A program made the translations under genes and the position numbers. This document shows, piece after piece, positions 63,549 to 64,000 of a stretch of DNA of 64,000 nt. Where the stretch lies: assembly GCA_035771165.1 (NCBI GenBank), contig JAWNZC010000315.1:1-64000 (forward strand), written 5' to 3'. Source of the stretch: Paragorgia papillata. Its lineage: Eukaryota; Cnidaria; Anthozoa; Scleralcyonacea; Coralliidae. How positions within the stretch are numbered: position 1 is the stretch's first letter; every line of letters starts with the position of its first letter. The notes under the pieces are model-generated. The model was not told the origin of the DNA and did not search any database. It worked only from the letters and a program-made list of their open reading frames with translations.

Positions 63549-64000
63549 CACAGTAATTTTATTAGAGCCATTTTGGCCCCAAAATTGGGGCCAAAATTTT
63601 GACCCTGAGATGGCCCCCGTTGAAATAGGGCTGTTTTGGCTCCCCATAAACTAGGGCCAATTTTGGCTCTTCTTGGAGGGGCTGTTTTGGCACTTTTTAG
63701 GGCTGTTTTGGCACTTTTTAGGGCTGTTTTTGACACTGAAATGGCCCCCTTTGAAATAGGGCTTTTTTGGCCCCGGCCAATTTTAGCTCTTCTAAGAGGG
63801 GCTATTTTGGTACTTTTTGAGGGGCTGTTTTTATCCTGAAACAGCTCTTTTTAATAGGGTTGAGGTACCTATAAAATAGTGCCATTTTGAACACTTCTAG
63901 GTATTTTTAGTAATTTTCATTCCAGCTATTTTGGTGACGAAAATAAGGGCTAATTTATACTGGTCTCAATTAAAGTTCTGTTCTTGTGTCCAACTGATAA
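63549..64000. repeat. Non-satellite flank with degenerate short repeats
   Basis: The sequence changes abruptly after TTGACTTA at 63548. A stretch from ATGGCCCCC at 63610 is repeated from 63741 (about 130 and 100 bp; the second lacks a 22-bp internal repeat), and a weaker third copy starts near 63840. Inside, GGCTGTTTTGGCACTTTTTA occurs twice in tandem (63680-63725). From about 63880 to the window end I see no repeat and no gene. The family is not recognised. Confidence 0.7.
63570..63597. repeat. 28-bp palindrome at the array edge
   Basis: Perfect 13-bp arms ATTTTGGCCCCAA / TTGGGGCCAAAAT around AA, only 22 bp outside the last satellite base. It may be the end of another repeat family or a hairpin at the breakpoint. 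Confidence 0.8.

Noticed and set aside
63527..63839. Two overlapping frames on opposite strands with repeated peptide motifs (KSAKTAL and LALFRAV)
   Set aside because: The peptide repeats simply reflect the 22-bp and roughly 100-bp DNA repeats. Both strands are open by base composition, and there is no start context or family match.

Overview
The window is non-genic eukaryotic, almost certainly metazoan, repeat DNA. No host gene, rRNA, tRNA or CRISPR array was found. Three things point to an animal, plausibly a marine invertebrate, although the species cannot be fixed from this sequence: an L2/CR1-type LINE with an endonuclease-reverse transcriptase open frame and a (TTA)n tail, a relic of a Tc1/mariner transposase inside every satellite unit, and an AT-rich satellite of about 1.4 kb repeated for tens of kilobases.

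Layout. (1) 1-24342: a tandem satellite in one orientation, with a LINE on the + strand at 14811-18466. This arm is full of one- to few-base insertions and has homopolymer bursts. Its units average about 1.49 kb. (2) 24343-24382: a fold-back point, after which the sequence turns into its own reverse complement. (3) 24383-63548: the same satellite in the opposite orientation, mostly with a clean 1415-1421 bp period. The same LINE appears here on the - strand at 30024-33533, interrupting the fourth unit. (4) 63549-64000: unrelated sequence with short degenerate direct repeats and a 28-bp palindrome. This is the right edge of the array.

The two arms share private single-base variants at mirrored positions, and the LINE has the same junctions in both. 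The left arm is about 4-5% longer and is noisy throughout. The simplest reading is that the left arm is an uncorrected read of the same locus that folded back, joined onto a better-polished contig. It should not be counted as independent genomic sequence, and frames in it should not be trusted.

The satellite unit itself is informative. In the right arm it consists of a 1373-bp element with imperfect terminal inverted repeats of about 105-113 bp, plus a constant 43-bp spacer. On the - strand of the right arm it carries the C-terminal end of an IS630/Tc1/mariner-type transposase (SPxLNxIEN motif, then MPKRI and a KY-stop end). The frame is broken by frameshifts common to the copies, so a dead transposon copy was amplified head to tail. 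The other half of each unit carries two related palindromic dyads about 59 bp apart. Variants shared by neighbouring units show local homogenisation.

The LINE (3.5 kb) has, in order, a short N-terminal region with a signal-like hydrophobic stretch and an NPGP motif, an EEP-type endonuclease, a reverse transcriptase (motif A, GVPQGS, YADD), a C-terminal domain, a 3' hairpin and the (TTA)n tail. Its frame is broken several times, at least partly through base errors in this assembly.
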